Origin: Streptomyces jeddahensis
GTDB lineage: Bacteria; Actinomycetota; Actinomycetes; Streptomycetales; Streptomycetaceae
Length of the DNA stretch: 64,000 nucleotides
Assembly (NCBI RefSeq): GCF_001642995.1
Contig: NZ_LOHS01000076.1
Span: 62,001-126,000, forward strand
Direction: 5' to 3'
In this document: positions 54,165 through 63,897 of the stretch, piece by piece
Layout of the letters: every line of letters begins with the position of its first letter
Position numbering within the stretch: position 1 is the stretch's first letter
Made by a program: the position numbers and the translations under genes
The notes under the pieces: model-generated
What the model saw: only the letters and a program-made list of their open reading frames with translations
The model's database searches: none
Told to the model about the DNA's origin: nothing

Positions 54165-57100
54165 GTGTCGCCACAGTCCCCCAGTAACTCGAGCATCTCC
54201 ACCGAGACCGACCAAGCCGGGAAGAACCCGGCTGCCGCGTTCGGTGCCAACGAGTGGCTCGTCGACGAGATCTATCAGCAGTACCTCCAGGACCCGAACT
54301 CGGTAGACCGAGCCTGGTGGGACTTCTTCGCCGACTACAAGCCGGGCGGCGGCGCCGCCACCACGGCGAAGCCGGACGGTGCTGCTGTCGCGGGGGCCCC
54401 GGGCACCATCGCCGAGGCCTCTGCCGCGCCGAGCGCCCCGGCCACCGCGGCCCCGAGCGCCGCCGCGCCGGCCGCGCCAGCAGCGCCCGCGGCCCCGAAG
54501 CCCGCCGCAGCCCCGGCCCCCGCGGCGAAGCCCGCGGCCGCCGCTCCCGCCGCCGCAAAGCCGGCCGCGGCGAAGCCCGCCGCGAAGGCCGCGCCCGCCG
54601 AGGCGCCCGAGGGTCCCGAGTTCGTGACGCTGCGCGGCCCCTCCGCCGCCGTTGCGAAGAACATGAACGCGTCACTGGAGCTGCCGACGGCCACGTCCGT
54701 CCGCGCGGTCCCGGTCAAGCTGCTCTTCGACAACCGCATCGTCATCAACAACCACCTCAAGCGCGCCCGGGGCGGGAAGATCTCCTTCACGCACCTCATC
54801 GGGTACGCGATGGTGCAGGCCATCAAGGCCATGCCGTCGATGAACTGGTCGTTCGGCGAGAAGGACGGCAAGCCGACCCTGGTCAAGCCGCCGCACATCA
54901 ACCTCGGCCTGGCCATCGACCTGGTGAAGCCCAACGGCGACCGCCAGCTGGTCGTCGCGGCGATCAAGAAGTCCGAGACGCTGAACTTCTTCGAGTTCTG
55001 GCAGGCCTACGAGGACATCGTCCGCCGCGCCCGCGACGGCAAGCTGACGATGGACGACTTCACCGGCGTCACGGTCTCCCTGACCAACCCCGGCGGCCTC
55101 GGCACCGTCCACTCGGTGCCGCGCCTGATGCCCGGCCAGTCGGTGATCATGGGCGTCGGCTCCATGGACTACCCGGCCGAGTTCCAGGGCACATCGCAGG
55201 ACACCCTGAACAAGCTGGGCATCTCCAAGGTCATGACGCTGACCTCGACGTACGACCACCGCGTGATCCAGGGCGCGGCGTCCGGCGAGTTCCTGCGGAT
55301 CGTCGCGAACCTCCTCCTCGGTGAGAACGGCTTCTACGACGAGATCTTCGAGGCCCTGCGCATCCCGTACGAGCCGGTCCGCTGGCTCAAGGACATCGAC
55401 GCCTCGCACGACGACGACGTCACCAAGGCCGCCCGGGTCTTCGAGCTGATCCACTCCTACCGGGTCCGCGGCCACCTCATGGCCGACACCGACCCGCTGG
55501 AGTACCGCCAGCGCAAGCACCCCGACCTGGACATCACCGAGCACGGGCTCACGCTGTGGGACCTGGAGCGCGAGTTCGCCGTCGGCGGCTTCGCCGGCAA
55601 GTCGATGATGACGCTGCGCGACGTCCTCGGCGTCCTGCGCGACTCGTACTGCCGCACCACCGGCATCGAGTACATGCACATCCAGGACCCCAAGCAGCGC
55701 AAGTGGATCCAGGACCGCGTCGAGCGCCCGCACAGCAAGCCGGAGCGCGAGGAGCAGCTGCGCATCCTGCGCCGCCTGAACGCCGCCGAGGCGTTCGAGA
55801 CGTTCCTGCAGACGAAGTACGTCGGCCAGAAGCGCTTCTCGCTCGAGGGCGGCGAGTCGGTCATCCCGCTGCTCGACGCGGTGATCGACAGCGCTGCGGA
55901 GTCCCGCCTGGACGAGGTCGTCATCGGCATGGCCCACCGCGGCCGCCTGAACGTCCTGGCGAACATCGTCGGCAAGTCGTACGCGCAGATCTTCCGCGAG
56001 TTCGAGGGCAACCTCGACCCGAAGTCGATGCACGGCTCCGGCGACGTGAAGTACCACCTGGGCGCCGAGGGCACCTTCACCGGCCTGGACGGCGAGCAGA
56101 TCAAGGTCTCGCTGACCGCCAACCCCTCGCACCTCGAGGCGGTCGACCCGGTCCTCGAGGGTGTCGCGCGCGCCAAGCAGGACATCATCGGCAAGGGCGG
56201 CTCGGACTTCACGGTCCTGCCGGTCGCCCTGCACGGTGACGCGGCCTTCGCGGGCCAGGGCGTCGTGGCCGAGACCCTGAACATGTCGCAGCTGCGCGGC
56301 TACCGCACGGGCGGCACGGTCCACATCGTCATCAACAACCAGGTCGGCTTCACGGCCGCGCCGGAGTCCTCGCGCTCGTCGATGTACTCCACCGACGTGG
56401 CCCGCATGATCGAGGCGCCGATCTTCCACGTGAACGGCGACGATCCCGAGGCGGTCGTGCGTGTCGCGCGTCTGGCCTTCGAGTTCCGCCAGGCGTTCAA
56501 CAAGGACGTCGTCATCGACCTCATCTGCTACCGCCGCCGCGGTCACAACGAGGCCGACAACCCGTCCTTCACGCAGCCGCTGATGTACGACCTGATCGAC
56601 AAGAAGCGCTCGGTGCGCAAGCTGTACACCGAGTCCCTGATCGGTCGCGGCGACATCACGCTGGAAGAGGCCGAGCAGGCCCTGCAGGACTACCAGGGCC
56701 AGCTGGAGAAGGTCTTCACGGAGGTCCGCGAGGCCACCTCGCAGCCCGCCGAGGCCCAGGTCCCGGACGCGAAGGCCGAGTTCCCGGTGGCCGTCACCAC
56801 CGCGATCTCCCAGGAGGTCGTGAAGCGGATCGCCGAGTCCCAGGTCAACATCCCCGAGCGGATCACCGTCCACCCGCGCCTGATGCCGCAGCTGCAGCGC
56901 CGCGCGACCATGGTCGAGGACGGCACGATCGACTGGGCGATGGGCGAGACCCTGGCGTTCGGCTCGCTGCTGCTCGAGGGCACCCCGGTCCGGCTGTCCG
57001 GCCAGGACTCCCGCCGCGGCACGTTCGGCCAGCGCCACGCGGTGCTGGTGGACCGCGAGACGGGCGAGGACTACACCCCGCTCCTGTACCTCGCGGACGA

Positions 57101-57977
57101 CCAGGCCCGCTTCAACGTCTACGACTCGCTCCTCTCCGAGTACGCGGCGATGGGCTTCGAGTACGGCTACTCGCTGGCCCGCCCCGAGGCGCTGGTCCTC
57201 TGGGAGGCGCAGTTCGGCGACTTCGTCAACGGCGCGCAGACGGTCGTGGACGAGTTCATCTCGTCGGCGGAGCAGAAGTGGGGCCAGACGTCCGGCGTCA
57301 CCCTCCTCCTGCCCCACGGCTACGAGGGCCAGGGCCCGGACCACTCCTCGGCCCGCCCGGAGCGCTTCCTGCAGCTCTGCGCCCAGAACAACATGACGGT
57401 CGCGATGCCGACTCTCCCGTCGAACTACTTCCACCTCCTGCGGTGGCAGGTGCACAACCCGCACCACAAGCCGCTGGTCGTCTTCACCCCGAAGTCGATG
57501 CTCCGCCTCAAGGCAGCCGCGTCGAAGACGGAGGAGTTCACCACGGGCGGCTTCCGTCCCGTCATCGGCGACACGACGGCCGACCCGGCCGCCGTCCGCA
57601 AGGTCGTCTTCACCTCCGGCAAGGTCTACTACGACCTGGAGGCGGAGCGCGTGAAGCGCGGCGTCACGGACACGGCGATCATCCGCCTCGAGCGCCTGTA
57701 CCCGCTGCCGGGCACGGAACTCCAGCAGGAGATCGCCAAGTACCCGAACGCCGAGAAGTACCTGTGGGCCCAGGAGGAGCCGGCCAACCAGGGCGCCTGG
57801 CCGTTCATCGCCCTCAACCTGATCGACCACCTGGACCTGGCGGTCGGCGAGGACATCCCGGCCCGCGAACGCCTGCGCCGCATCTCGCGCCCGCACTCGT
57901 CGTCCCCGGCGGTGGGCTCGGCGAAGCGGCACCAGGCCGAGCAGGAGCAGTTGGTGCGGGAGGTCTTCGAGGCCTGA
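54165..57977 (+). CDS. kgd: Multifunctional 2-oxoglutarate dehydrogenase (Kgd, E1-E2 fusion)
   Basis: TCA-cycle enzyme of the actinobacterial type, 1270 residues. It has a short N-terminal helix (NEWLVDEIYQQYLQDPNSVD) and an Ala/Pro linker. An E2-like succinyltransferase domain lacks a lipoyl domain; its catalytic His is in TYDHRVIQG near 362. The thiamine-diphosphate E1 domain has GMAHRGRLNVLANIV (~587) and HGDAAFAGQGVV (~692), and ends GSAKRHQAEQEQLV. It decarboxylates 2-oxoglutarate and hands succinyl to a lipoylated E2 shared with pyruvate dehydrogenase. GTG 54165 gives the opening SPQSPSNSS; GTG 54138 would add a basic stretch. It is a single-gene unit with a strong terminator. Confidence 0.96.
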   Translation: MSPQSPSNSSISTETDQAGKNPAAAFGANEWLVDEIYQQYLQDPNSVDRAWWDFFADYKPGGGAATTAKPDGAAVAGAPGTIAEASAAPSAPATAAPSAAAPAAPAAPAAPKPAAAPAPAAKPAAAAPAAAKPAAAKPAAKAAPAEAPEGPEFVTLRGPSAAVAKNMNASLELPTATSVRAVPVKLLFDNRIVINNHLKRARGGKISFTHLIGYAMVQAIKAMPSMNWSFGEKDGKPTLVKPPHINLGLAIDLVKPNGDRQLVVAAIKKSETLNFFEFWQAYEDIVRRARDGKLTMDDFTGVTVSLTNPGGLGTVHSVPRLMPGQSVIMGVGSMDYPAEFQGTSQDTLNKLGISKVMTLTSTYDHRVIQGAASGEFLRIVANLLLGENGFYDEIFEALRIPYEPVRWLKDIDASHDDDVTKAARVFELIHSYRVRGHLMADTDPLEYRQRKHPDLDITEHGLTLWDLEREFAVGGFAGKSMMTLRDVLGVLRDSYCRTTGIEYMHIQDPKQRKWIQDRVERPHSKPEREEQLRILRRLNAAEAFETFLQTKYVGQKRFSLEGGESVIPLLDAVIDSAAESRLDEVVIGMAHRGRLNVLANIVGKSYAQIFREFEGNLDPKSMHGSGDVKYHLGAEGTFTGLDGEQIKVSLTANPSHLEAVDPVLEGVARAKQDIIGKGGSDFTVLPVALHGDAAFAGQGVVAETLNMSQLRGYRTGGTVHIVINNQVGFTAAPESSRSSMYSTDVARMIEAPIFHVNGDDPEAVVRVARLAFEFRQAFNKDVVIDLICYRRRGHNEADNPSFTQPLMYDLIDKKRSVRKLYTESLIGRGDITLEEAEQALQDYQGQLEKVFTEVREATSQPAEAQVPDAKAEFPVAVTTAISQEVVKRIAESQVNIPERITVHPRLMPQLQRRATMVEDGTIDWAMGETLAFGSLLLEGTPVRLSGQDSRRGTFGQRHAVLVDRETGEDYTPLLYLADDQARFNVYDSLLSEYAAMGFEYGYSLARPEALVLWEAQFGDFVNGAQTVVDEFISSAEQKWGQTSGVTLLLPHGYEGQGPDHSSARPERFLQLCAQNNMTVAMPTLPSNYFHLLRWQVHNPHHKPLVVFTPKSMLRLKAAASKTEEFTTGGFRPVIGDTTADPAAVRKVVFTSGKVYYDLEAERVKRGVTDTAIIRLERLYPLPGTELQQEIAKYPNAEKYLWAQEEPANQGAWPFIALNLIDHLDLAVGEDIPARERLRRISRPHSSSPAVGSAKRHQAEQEQLVREVFEA

Positions 57978-58006
57978 GCCTCGGAACCTTCTCCCAGGTG
58001 ACTGAC

Positions 58007-58052
58007 CGAAGGGCCCGGCCCCGAGTTCTTGGACTCGGGGGCGGGCCCTTCG
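58007..58052. terminator. Long bidirectional terminator after kgd
   Basis: Arms of about 20 bp: CGAAGGGCCCGGCCCCGAGT (58007-58026) and ACTCGGGGGCGGGCCCTTCG (58033-58052), with one mismatch, around a six-base loop. It lies between convergent kgd and the TPR gene, so it probably ends both transcripts. Confidence 0.88.
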
Positions 58053-58077
58053 GGGTTCCGGGCCCGTGGGAGACGAT

Positions 58078-61000
58078 CTAGATGATCTGCGGCTCGAAGT
58101 CCCAGTAGGGACGGGTGCGGGAGCGGGCGGAGACGGTGTGGACGTGCCTCTCGCCCAGCGACTGGGCGAGTGCGTCCAGGGCTTCCCGCTCGATCTTGTC
58201 CGCCTGCCGGTTCTCGCCGGTGCCCCGCAGGTCGGCGGCGAGTGCGATGCGCGCGGTGAGGGTGAGGGGGTGCCGGTCCCCCAGCACCTCGGCCGCGGTC
58301 TCCGCAGTCCCCAGACTGAGCGTCGCGGCCGAAGCCGGATCTCCGGTCAGATTCCGGATGCCCGAGGCGTTGACCGCGCAGCCCAGTGTCCACGGATGCC
58401 GTTTGCCCACCGCCCTGCGCATCCCGCCGAGCGCGGCCTCGACAGTCTCCAGGGCCTGATCCCGCTCGCCGACACTGCGCAGGATCAGCGCGTTGTTGCA
58501 GCGCACTCCTTGCGCGAAGGGGTGGTCGGGTCCCAGCATCCGGGCGTAGTGGGCGGCAACGGACTCGCCCAGCCTGCGGGCCAGGTCCACGTCCCCGTGC
58601 TCCCGGGCGAAGAAGCTCTGGCTGGTGGCGAACATCAGGGTCAGCGGATGGTCGTCCCCCAGCACCCGCTCACTGCGCTCCAGTACCCCGGCCAGCATCT
58701 CACCGGCCTCCCGCCAGTCTCCGGAGCGGTAGTGGCACAGCGCCAGGTTGTGCTCCGCCTGGAGGGTCTGCGGGTTGTCGTCGCCCATGACCTGCCGGTG
58801 CACTCGGACGTTCTGGCCCTGGAGCGAGACGGCTTCCGCATAGCGGCCGAGCAGGCGCAGATCGGTGGCGTAGTGGACCTCGGCGTAGAGGGTCCAGTTG
58901 TGACGGGGGTTCAGGTACTGCCGGCGTTCCTCCATGGTCTGCCGGTGCAGGGCCAAGGCCTCCTCGTACCGGCCGAGCAGCCGCAGCGAGACGGCGAGGT
59001 TGTTGCGCGCGTTCTGGGTCCGCGAGTCGCCCTCGCCCAGCAGCCGTTCGTACGCATCGAGCACCCATGTGGAGATGGTGTACGCCTCGTCGTAGCGGCC
59101 GAGTCCGCGCAGGTCCGCCGCGAGACCGTCGGCGGCCTGGATGTGCTCCAGGTCGTCGGGGCCGCGCTGCTCCCGCAGGGTCTCCACGACCTTGCGTTCG
59201 ATGGCCTCGGTGCGCGCGTAGTCGCCGACCGCGCGCAGAAGGTTCGCGTAGTGGTAGATCACGTCCCAGATGCGCGGGTGCTCCTCGCCGAGAAGGGAAC
59301 GCCAGGTCTCCAGGGCCCGCTCGGCGAGCACGATGCCCGGCCGGTACTCGCCCGACAGGTACATGTACCGAAGACAGTTGAGAACCAGCCGCTGAACGTC
59401 CGGGTCGGTGCTGTGCAGGACATCGGCCGTCTTCAGGTGGGGCACGATCTCCGCGTACCGCGGCCACAGCCCCGGGTCCGTGGGGCGAAGCGGGTCGCTC
59501 GCGGCAAGAGCGCGGCGCGCTGCTTCCGTGAACTCGCGATGGTCCTGTTCAGGCATGTCTTGGTGCACGATCAAATGAACGAGCCGATGCATCGTCAGGT
59601 TTTCGACCAGTCCTGCCTGGTCACTCGGATCGCCGCCCGTGGGGTCGTCCAGGGCGGCGGCCCGGACGACCGCGTAGCGCTTGAGCTGCTCGACCGCCCG
59701 CGCCCAGCGAACCGGGCTCTCCACCAGTCCGACCAGCTTCTCCGGAAGCGCCTCGCGCGGCAACTCGCGCACCAGCCGGATGGGGATGGACGTAGGCCGG
59801 AAGAGTGTGCACATGCGCAGCAGGTCGACGGACTCGGGCAGGGTCTCGCGCAGATGGTTGAGGAGGATCGCCCAGGCGGTCCGGAAGGCCACCGGGAAGT
59901 CGGAGGAGACGGTCACCACGTCCTGCCCGGCTCCCTCTTCGAGGAGTTCGAGATACGCGTCGATGGTCATGTCCGACTCAGCGAGCCAGGCGGCGGTCTG
60001 GTCGAGCAGGAGCGGCAGATCCTCCAGCGCCTCCGCAAGCCGCTCCGCGTCCTGGTGGCTGAGACGGGGCGCCCGGCGCCGTACGAAGGCGATGGACTCG
60101 ATGCGGTCGTACGGGCCGACCTCCACCAGTTGGCTGCTGTACCGGTTCCAGTCGCGGTTCCGACTGGTGATCAGCACATGGCCCCGTCCCTCGGGGACTA
60201 GATCCCACACCTGGTCGGGCTCGTCGGCGCCGTCCATGATGACCAGCCACCGGGAGTAGGGGTCGCCTCGGCGCAACGCGTGCCGGGCTGCGCGGAGCCG
60301 CTCGCCGTACTCCACACCGGTGGTGAGGCCGAGTTCGGGGGCCAGCTCGGCGAGGCGCTGGCGGCACGCGCCGCGCCGGTCCGCGGAGATCCACCACACC
60401 ACGTCGTACTCGGAGCCGAACCGGTGGGCGTATTCGGCGGCGAGCTGGGTCTTGCCCACCCCGGGCGGACCGTGGAGGGCGGCCACGGCCGCTCCGCCGC
60501 TCGCTCCGTTGAGGGTGTCGTAGACACCGCCCAGAAGCGTCTCGCGGCCGGTGAAGCGGGGGTTGCGCCGCGGGACGTAGCCCCACACGTCAGGGGCCTC
60601 GGAGGGAAAACGGGGGCCACGCCGCCCGTCGACGGCCTGCGGCGGTCCGTCGGCGGGAATGCCGAGATGCCGCAGCAGGCGGGCTTCGGCCTCGTCGGCA
60701 CCGATGTTGTTGAGCTGCGGGGCGCCGAACATCGCGGTCGCCGAGGGCACCCGGCTGTGGGTGACCGAGACGGCCGTGAAGTGGTCGCGGACGGGGAGCA
60801 CGACCTCGCGCAGAGCGGAGTTCCACTCGGTGTCGGTACGCGGTCCGAGGCGGAAGTACCACTCGCTGAGCACCAGCAGGACGCGTCCCGGGGCGGTGGC
60901 GAGGTCCTGGAGGAGTTCGATCAGCGGCTGGTCCGCCGGCGATTCCCACAGCCGGTAGCTGACGGAGAAGCCGCGGCGTTCCAGCCGGTCACCGATCCAG

Positions 61001-61092
61001 GCGGCCCAGGCCCGGTTGAAGCCCGCGAAGCTGATTGTGATCTTCTCCACCGCGTCGCCCCGTCGCGCCTGCACCCTGCGTTCTGCCGGCAT
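58078..61092 (-). CDS. fxsT: FxSxx-system TIR/NB-ARC/TPR protein (FxsT type)
   Basis: A 1004-residue multidomain protein. The N-terminus (~18-150) has a TIR-like fold: ITISFAGFNRAWAAWIGDRLERRGF, then SEWYF. An NB-ARC-type ATPase follows, with the P-loop HGPPGVGKTQLAAEYAHRFG (~210), LVIMDGADEPDQVW and GHVLITSRNRDW. The C-terminal half (~560-1004) is a TPR array with repeated LLGEEHPRIWDV/LLGRYEEALALHRQ-type helices. This architecture and the two upstream genes identify the FxSxx-COOH system TPR protein. Its job in peptide maturation or response is not known. ATG 61092 follows GGGGGG, and TAGGGT at 61135 may be its own -10 box. It follows the HExxH gene by 61 bp. Confidence 0.85.
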   Translation of the reverse strand: MPAERRVQARRGDAVEKITISFAGFNRAWAAWIGDRLERRGFSVSYRLWESPADQPLIELLQDLATAPGRVLLVLSEWYFRLGPRTDTEWNSALREVVLPVRDHFTAVSVTHSRVPSATAMFGAPQLNNIGADEAEARLLRHLGIPADGPPQAVDGRRGPRFPSEAPDVWGYVPRRNPRFTGRETLLGGVYDTLNGASGGAAVAALHGPPGVGKTQLAAEYAHRFGSEYDVVWWISADRRGACRQRLAELAPELGLTTGVEYGERLRAARHALRRGDPYSRWLVIMDGADEPDQVWDLVPEGRGHVLITSRNRDWNRYSSQLVEVGPYDRIESIAFVRRRAPRLSHQDAERLAEALEDLPLLLDQTAAWLAESDMTIDAYLELLEEGAGQDVVTVSSDFPVAFRTAWAILLNHLRETLPESVDLLRMCTLFRPTSIPIRLVRELPREALPEKLVGLVESPVRWARAVEQLKRYAVVRAAALDDPTGGDPSDQAGLVENLTMHRLVHLIVHQDMPEQDHREFTEAARRALAASDPLRPTDPGLWPRYAEIVPHLKTADVLHSTDPDVQRLVLNCLRYMYLSGEYRPGIVLAERALETWRSLLGEEHPRIWDVIYHYANLLRAVGDYARTEAIERKVVETLREQRGPDDLEHIQAADGLAADLRGLGRYDEAYTISTWVLDAYERLLGEGDSRTQNARNNLAVSLRLLGRYEEALALHRQTMEERRQYLNPRHNWTLYAEVHYATDLRLLGRYAEAVSLQGQNVRVHRQVMGDDNPQTLQAEHNLALCHYRSGDWREAGEMLAGVLERSERVLGDDHPLTLMFATSQSFFAREHGDVDLARRLGESVAAHYARMLGPDHPFAQGVRCNNALILRSVGERDQALETVEAALGGMRRAVGKRHPWTLGCAVNASGIRNLTGDPASAATLSLGTAETAAEVLGDRHPLTLTARIALAADLRGTGENRQADKIEREALDALAQSLGERHVHTVSARSRTRPYWDFEPQII

Positions 61093-61153
61093 GGCCGCCG
61101 CCCCCCTGGCCTGTTTCGAGATCTCAAATACCCTACGGTTCAAGATAGTTGAG

Positions 61154-62515
61154 CTACAGCGGAGACGCCCCCGTCCCTGTGCTGTTCCGCTGCCGCCAGA
61201 GCAGGCGGGCGGTGGCGACATAGGCGCGGGCCCGCGCGAGATGCCCGGGGGGCGGCGGGCAGTCGGTGATCCGGCGGTACGTGGAGATCATCTCGTCGAC
61301 CACCACCCGGCCTTCTGGTGTCAGCGCGTCAGAGCCGGCGAGGACCGGCAGTACCGCACCCACCTGCTCCCGACAGCGGGCGTGCTCGGCCCAGGCCGGG
61401 TCGCGGTGGGCCGCGCCGCGGGCGGCGAGCGCATAGCGCTGCCAGAAGTCGGCCAGCGCCAGATGTGAGTACGCGCCCTGGAGCAGTCCGTCGAAGGGCC
61501 GCGCGTCGGGGCGCCAGGGTGCCCAGTAGCGGCAGTCGTCGGTGGCGGTGTGCAAGGGGGTCAGTACACCAAGGGCGGAGAGTTTGGTGTGCTGGAGTTC
61601 GTGGACAAGGGTTGCGGCGAGAAAGGCAGCGGTGGGGGGTGTGCTGCTCAGGACCGCGCCGAACGCCTCGCGCCGGGTGCCGCTGCAGTGGGCGGGGCCG
61701 TCACCGGACCGGTCGGCGAGGGGCCGGGCCAGCGGTACCAGGCAGCGCAGCAGCAGGGCTGCCTCGTCCACCCGGTGCCGCCCGCCCAGGTGCAGCAGAG
61801 ACTCGACCCCGTCCCACGTGGCGTGCCAGCGCTGCCGGTCCTCCTCGTCGAGTGACAGGGCCGCGGGACGGTCCGCACGTGGGCTGAGGTCGGCGCGGTA
61901 GGGGTCCACGTCGTCGAGCAGGACCGGCGATCGGCCTCCGGTGACGGCCGGCAGGGCCTGGACCGGTCGCCAGACCGGTCCGCCGGGTCCTGTCCCGTGC
62001 CCTGCGGCGCCGACCCGGCCGTCGGCGACCCGGACGGCGGTCATGGTTCCGGAGCCGGACGCCACGCGCAGTTCCCCCAGGGTGGGCAGCACGACACGTC
62101 CCCTTCGGGACTTCAGGCGGATGGAGAAGTCCAGGCCCGCGCGCACGCCGGCGGCCGTGGCCACCGCACCGAGATGGGTCAGGTCCGGACGGGGACGGGT
62201 GAGCGCCCCCGGGCCGGTGAGCGCACGGAGGCAGTCCAGCGCCCAGGGGCCGACCGTCGGATGGAGCAGCACCTCGCGGACGGCGTGCCGATCGGCCCGG
62301 TCGGCGGCCTCCAGGAGCGCCCAGTCGTCCCGCAGCCGGGCGCGGTCGGCCGGCCGGCAGCGGTCGTCGGGAGCGTCCAGCGCCGCGTCCAGCAGGGCCC
62401 GCAGCAGCACGAACCGCCGGGTGTCCTGGTCGCGGGCGAGAAGGCGGAGGGTCTCGGGTCCGCCCTCGGTGCGGCCCAGCTCGCGCAGCATCGGGGAGCT
62501 GATCCCGTTGCTCAT
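61154..62515 (-). CDS. HExxH-type putative peptide beta-hydroxylase
   Basis: A 453-residue protein from the aKG-HExxH family of peptide-modification enzymes. The family motif appears as LVHELQHTKLSAL near 304, the putative iron or metal site. The long helical N-terminus (LRALLDAALDAPDDR...) and the tail with YSHLALADFWQRYAL are typical. Family members accompany radical-SAM maturases and are proposed to hydroxylate residues of a ribosomal peptide, or otherwise modify it. The ATG at 62515 forms an ATGA overlap with the fxsB stop, so it is coupled to the maturase. The substrate would be the FxsA-type precursor. Confidence 0.83.
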   Translation of the reverse strand: MSNGISSPMLRELGRTEGGPETLRLLARDQDTRRFVLLRALLDAALDAPDDRCRPADRARLRDDWALLEAADRADRHAVREVLLHPTVGPWALDCLRALTGPGALTRPRPDLTHLGAVATAAGVRAGLDFSIRLKSRRGRVVLPTLGELRVASGSGTMTAVRVADGRVGAAGHGTGPGGPVWRPVQALPAVTGGRSPVLLDDVDPYRADLSPRADRPAALSLDEEDRQRWHATWDGVESLLHLGGRHRVDEAALLLRCLVPLARPLADRSGDGPAHCSGTRREAFGAVLSSTPPTAAFLAATLVHELQHTKLSALGVLTPLHTATDDCRYWAPWRPDARPFDGLLQGAYSHLALADFWQRYALAARGAAHRDPAWAEHARCREQVGAVLPVLAGSDALTPEGRVVVDEMISTYRRITDCPPPPGHLARARAYVATARLLWRQRNSTGTGASPL

Positions 62516-63726
62516 GGGGTGCGGTCCTCCACAGCAGTGGCGGGTGGCCGCCGGCTCACCTCGGCCAGCCGCCGGTGGACGTGCCGGATGAAGCGCCGCA
62601 GGTCGGCGCAGTAGACGGACGGGTTGAGGAAGCCCCGGCCTGCGCGGTAGCGGTGGGCGTACTGGCCGCCTCCGCACACCGCGAGCACCGCACAGGACCG
62701 GCACTCGGCGGCCAGGGTGTCGGCACCGCGCTGCCGGTCGGCTATAGGCGGGTGGGCGAGGGCGTCCTCGAAGGAGTGGCGGAAGACGTCGAGGCCGGTG
62801 GCCGCCGCGCCGTGGTAGGCCGACTTGAGCGCGTCGGCCTGCTCGATCGCTCCGTCGGTCTCCACCACCACGGCGTCGAACGGGGCCAGGCCCAGGGCCT
62901 CGGTGGCGGCGGGCCGGCCGAGGAGCAGGGCGACGCACTCCTCGAAAAGCCGGATCCTCGTCTCCCGGCGGGGGGCGTGCCACCAGCGGTCGAAGACGGC
63001 TGCCAGCCAGTCCCCGTACGGGGTGGACTCCTCGCCCCCGGTGCGCATCCCGGGCGGCGGCGCGGACCAGTTGCCGTCAGGCAGCAGAAGGTCCAGGGCC
63101 GGCGGGTCCAGCGAGAGCAGTGACTCGTATGTCTCCACCGGGTCCTGACGGGTGTTCACCACGGCAAGGACACCCGCGTAGGCCTCCGGCCGGTGAGCGG
63201 CGAGGAGTCGTGCACCCCGTACGGCAGCCGGCCAGGCCGGGCGGCCGGCGTGGTCCACCCGGGCCGCGTTGTGCCTGGCGAGGCCGCCGTCCAGGCTGAC
63301 ACCGACGCGGATGCCCGCGTCCGCCAGGAGGTCGATCCGGCGGGCGGTGAGCAGGGTGCCGTTGGTCTGGACGACGGCGTGCACGGCGCAGTCCGGGGCC
63401 AGCCGCGCCCGCAGCCCGCGTGTGAGGTCCGCGAGCCGCTCGGCGCCGGCGAGCAGCGGTTCCCCGCCGTGCAGAACGAGGGAGACACGGGGCAGGCGGT
63501 GCGCCGCGGCGTGCTCGGCGATCCGGTCCACGGTGCGCGCGAGGACCGCTGGTGGCGTGGCTGCGGGCCTGTCCCGCCAGGTGTGGTCGGGGCCTGCGTA
63601 GACGTAGCAGTAGCTGCAGGCCAGGTTGCAGCGGCCGTGCACCTTCACGATGAACTGGCGGAACGGAACGGTCGGCCGGGAAGCCGCGTCTCGCTCCGGC
63701 GCGTGGCGCGACAAGGCTCGGGACAT
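62512..63726 (-). CDS. fxsB: FxsB-family radical SAM/SPASM peptide maturase
   Basis: A 404-residue radical SAM enzyme. The [4Fe-4S]-SAM cluster motif is CNLACSYCYVY (Cys33, Cys37, Cys40). The body has LVLHGGEPLL, VQTNGTLL and GVSLDGG, all standard. The C-terminal SPASM domain has Cys in CRSCAVLAVCGGGQYAHRY and NPSVYCADL, for auxiliary clusters. FxsB enzymes make cyclophane cross-links in peptides that end FxSxx. ATG 63726 has a GGGGGG site. It is the first visible gene of the operon. The precursor gene, expected close by, is not seen in the window. An AT-rich region upstream is a likely promoter. Confidence 0.9.
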   Translation of the reverse strand: MSRALSRHAPERDAASRPTVPFRQFIVKVHGRCNLACSYCYVYAGPDHTWRDRPAATPPAVLARTVDRIAEHAAAHRLPRVSLVLHGGEPLLAGAERLADLTRGLRARLAPDCAVHAVVQTNGTLLTARRIDLLADAGIRVGVSLDGGLARHNAARVDHAGRPAWPAAVRGARLLAAHRPEAYAGVLAVVNTRQDPVETYESLLSLDPPALDLLLPDGNWSAPPPGMRTGGEESTPYGDWLAAVFDRWWHAPRRETRIRLFEECVALLLGRPAATEALGLAPFDAVVVETDGAIEQADALKSAYHGAAATGLDVFRHSFEDALAHPPIADRQRGADTLAAECRSCAVLAVCGGGQYAHRYRAGRGFLNPSVYCADLRRFIRHVHRRLAEVSRRPPATAVEDRTP

Positions 63727-63873
63727 TCCGGCACCCCCCTGCGGTGCGCACTGCGACGGCGGTCCGGCTCGGTCCGGGTACCACCGCTGCTCAGCCGGTT
63801 CGGCCGGCGGTGTGCGGGCCGACGCGGTTCATCCCGTCACCGCGACCACGCCAAACACGAATCGATCTCTTTT

Positions 63874-63897
63874 GACTTGTTGCTTTTGCTTTAAGTC
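63874..63897. promoter_or_regulatory. AT-rich promoter region with GACTT/AAGTC dyad before fxsB
   Basis: GACTT at 63874-63878 and AAGTC at 63893-63897 are inverted around a TGCTTTTGCT repeat. The 63840-63900 stretch is much richer in A/T than the rest of the window. It lies about 150 bp upstream of fxsB and probably carries the operon promoter or an operator. Confidence 0.45.

Noticed and set aside
54672..57932. Minus-strand open frame of about 1086 codons opposite kgd
   Set aside because: It is an antisense artefact of high GC third positions; its residues are Val/Arg/Asp repeats with no fold, while the plus strand is a textbook Kgd.
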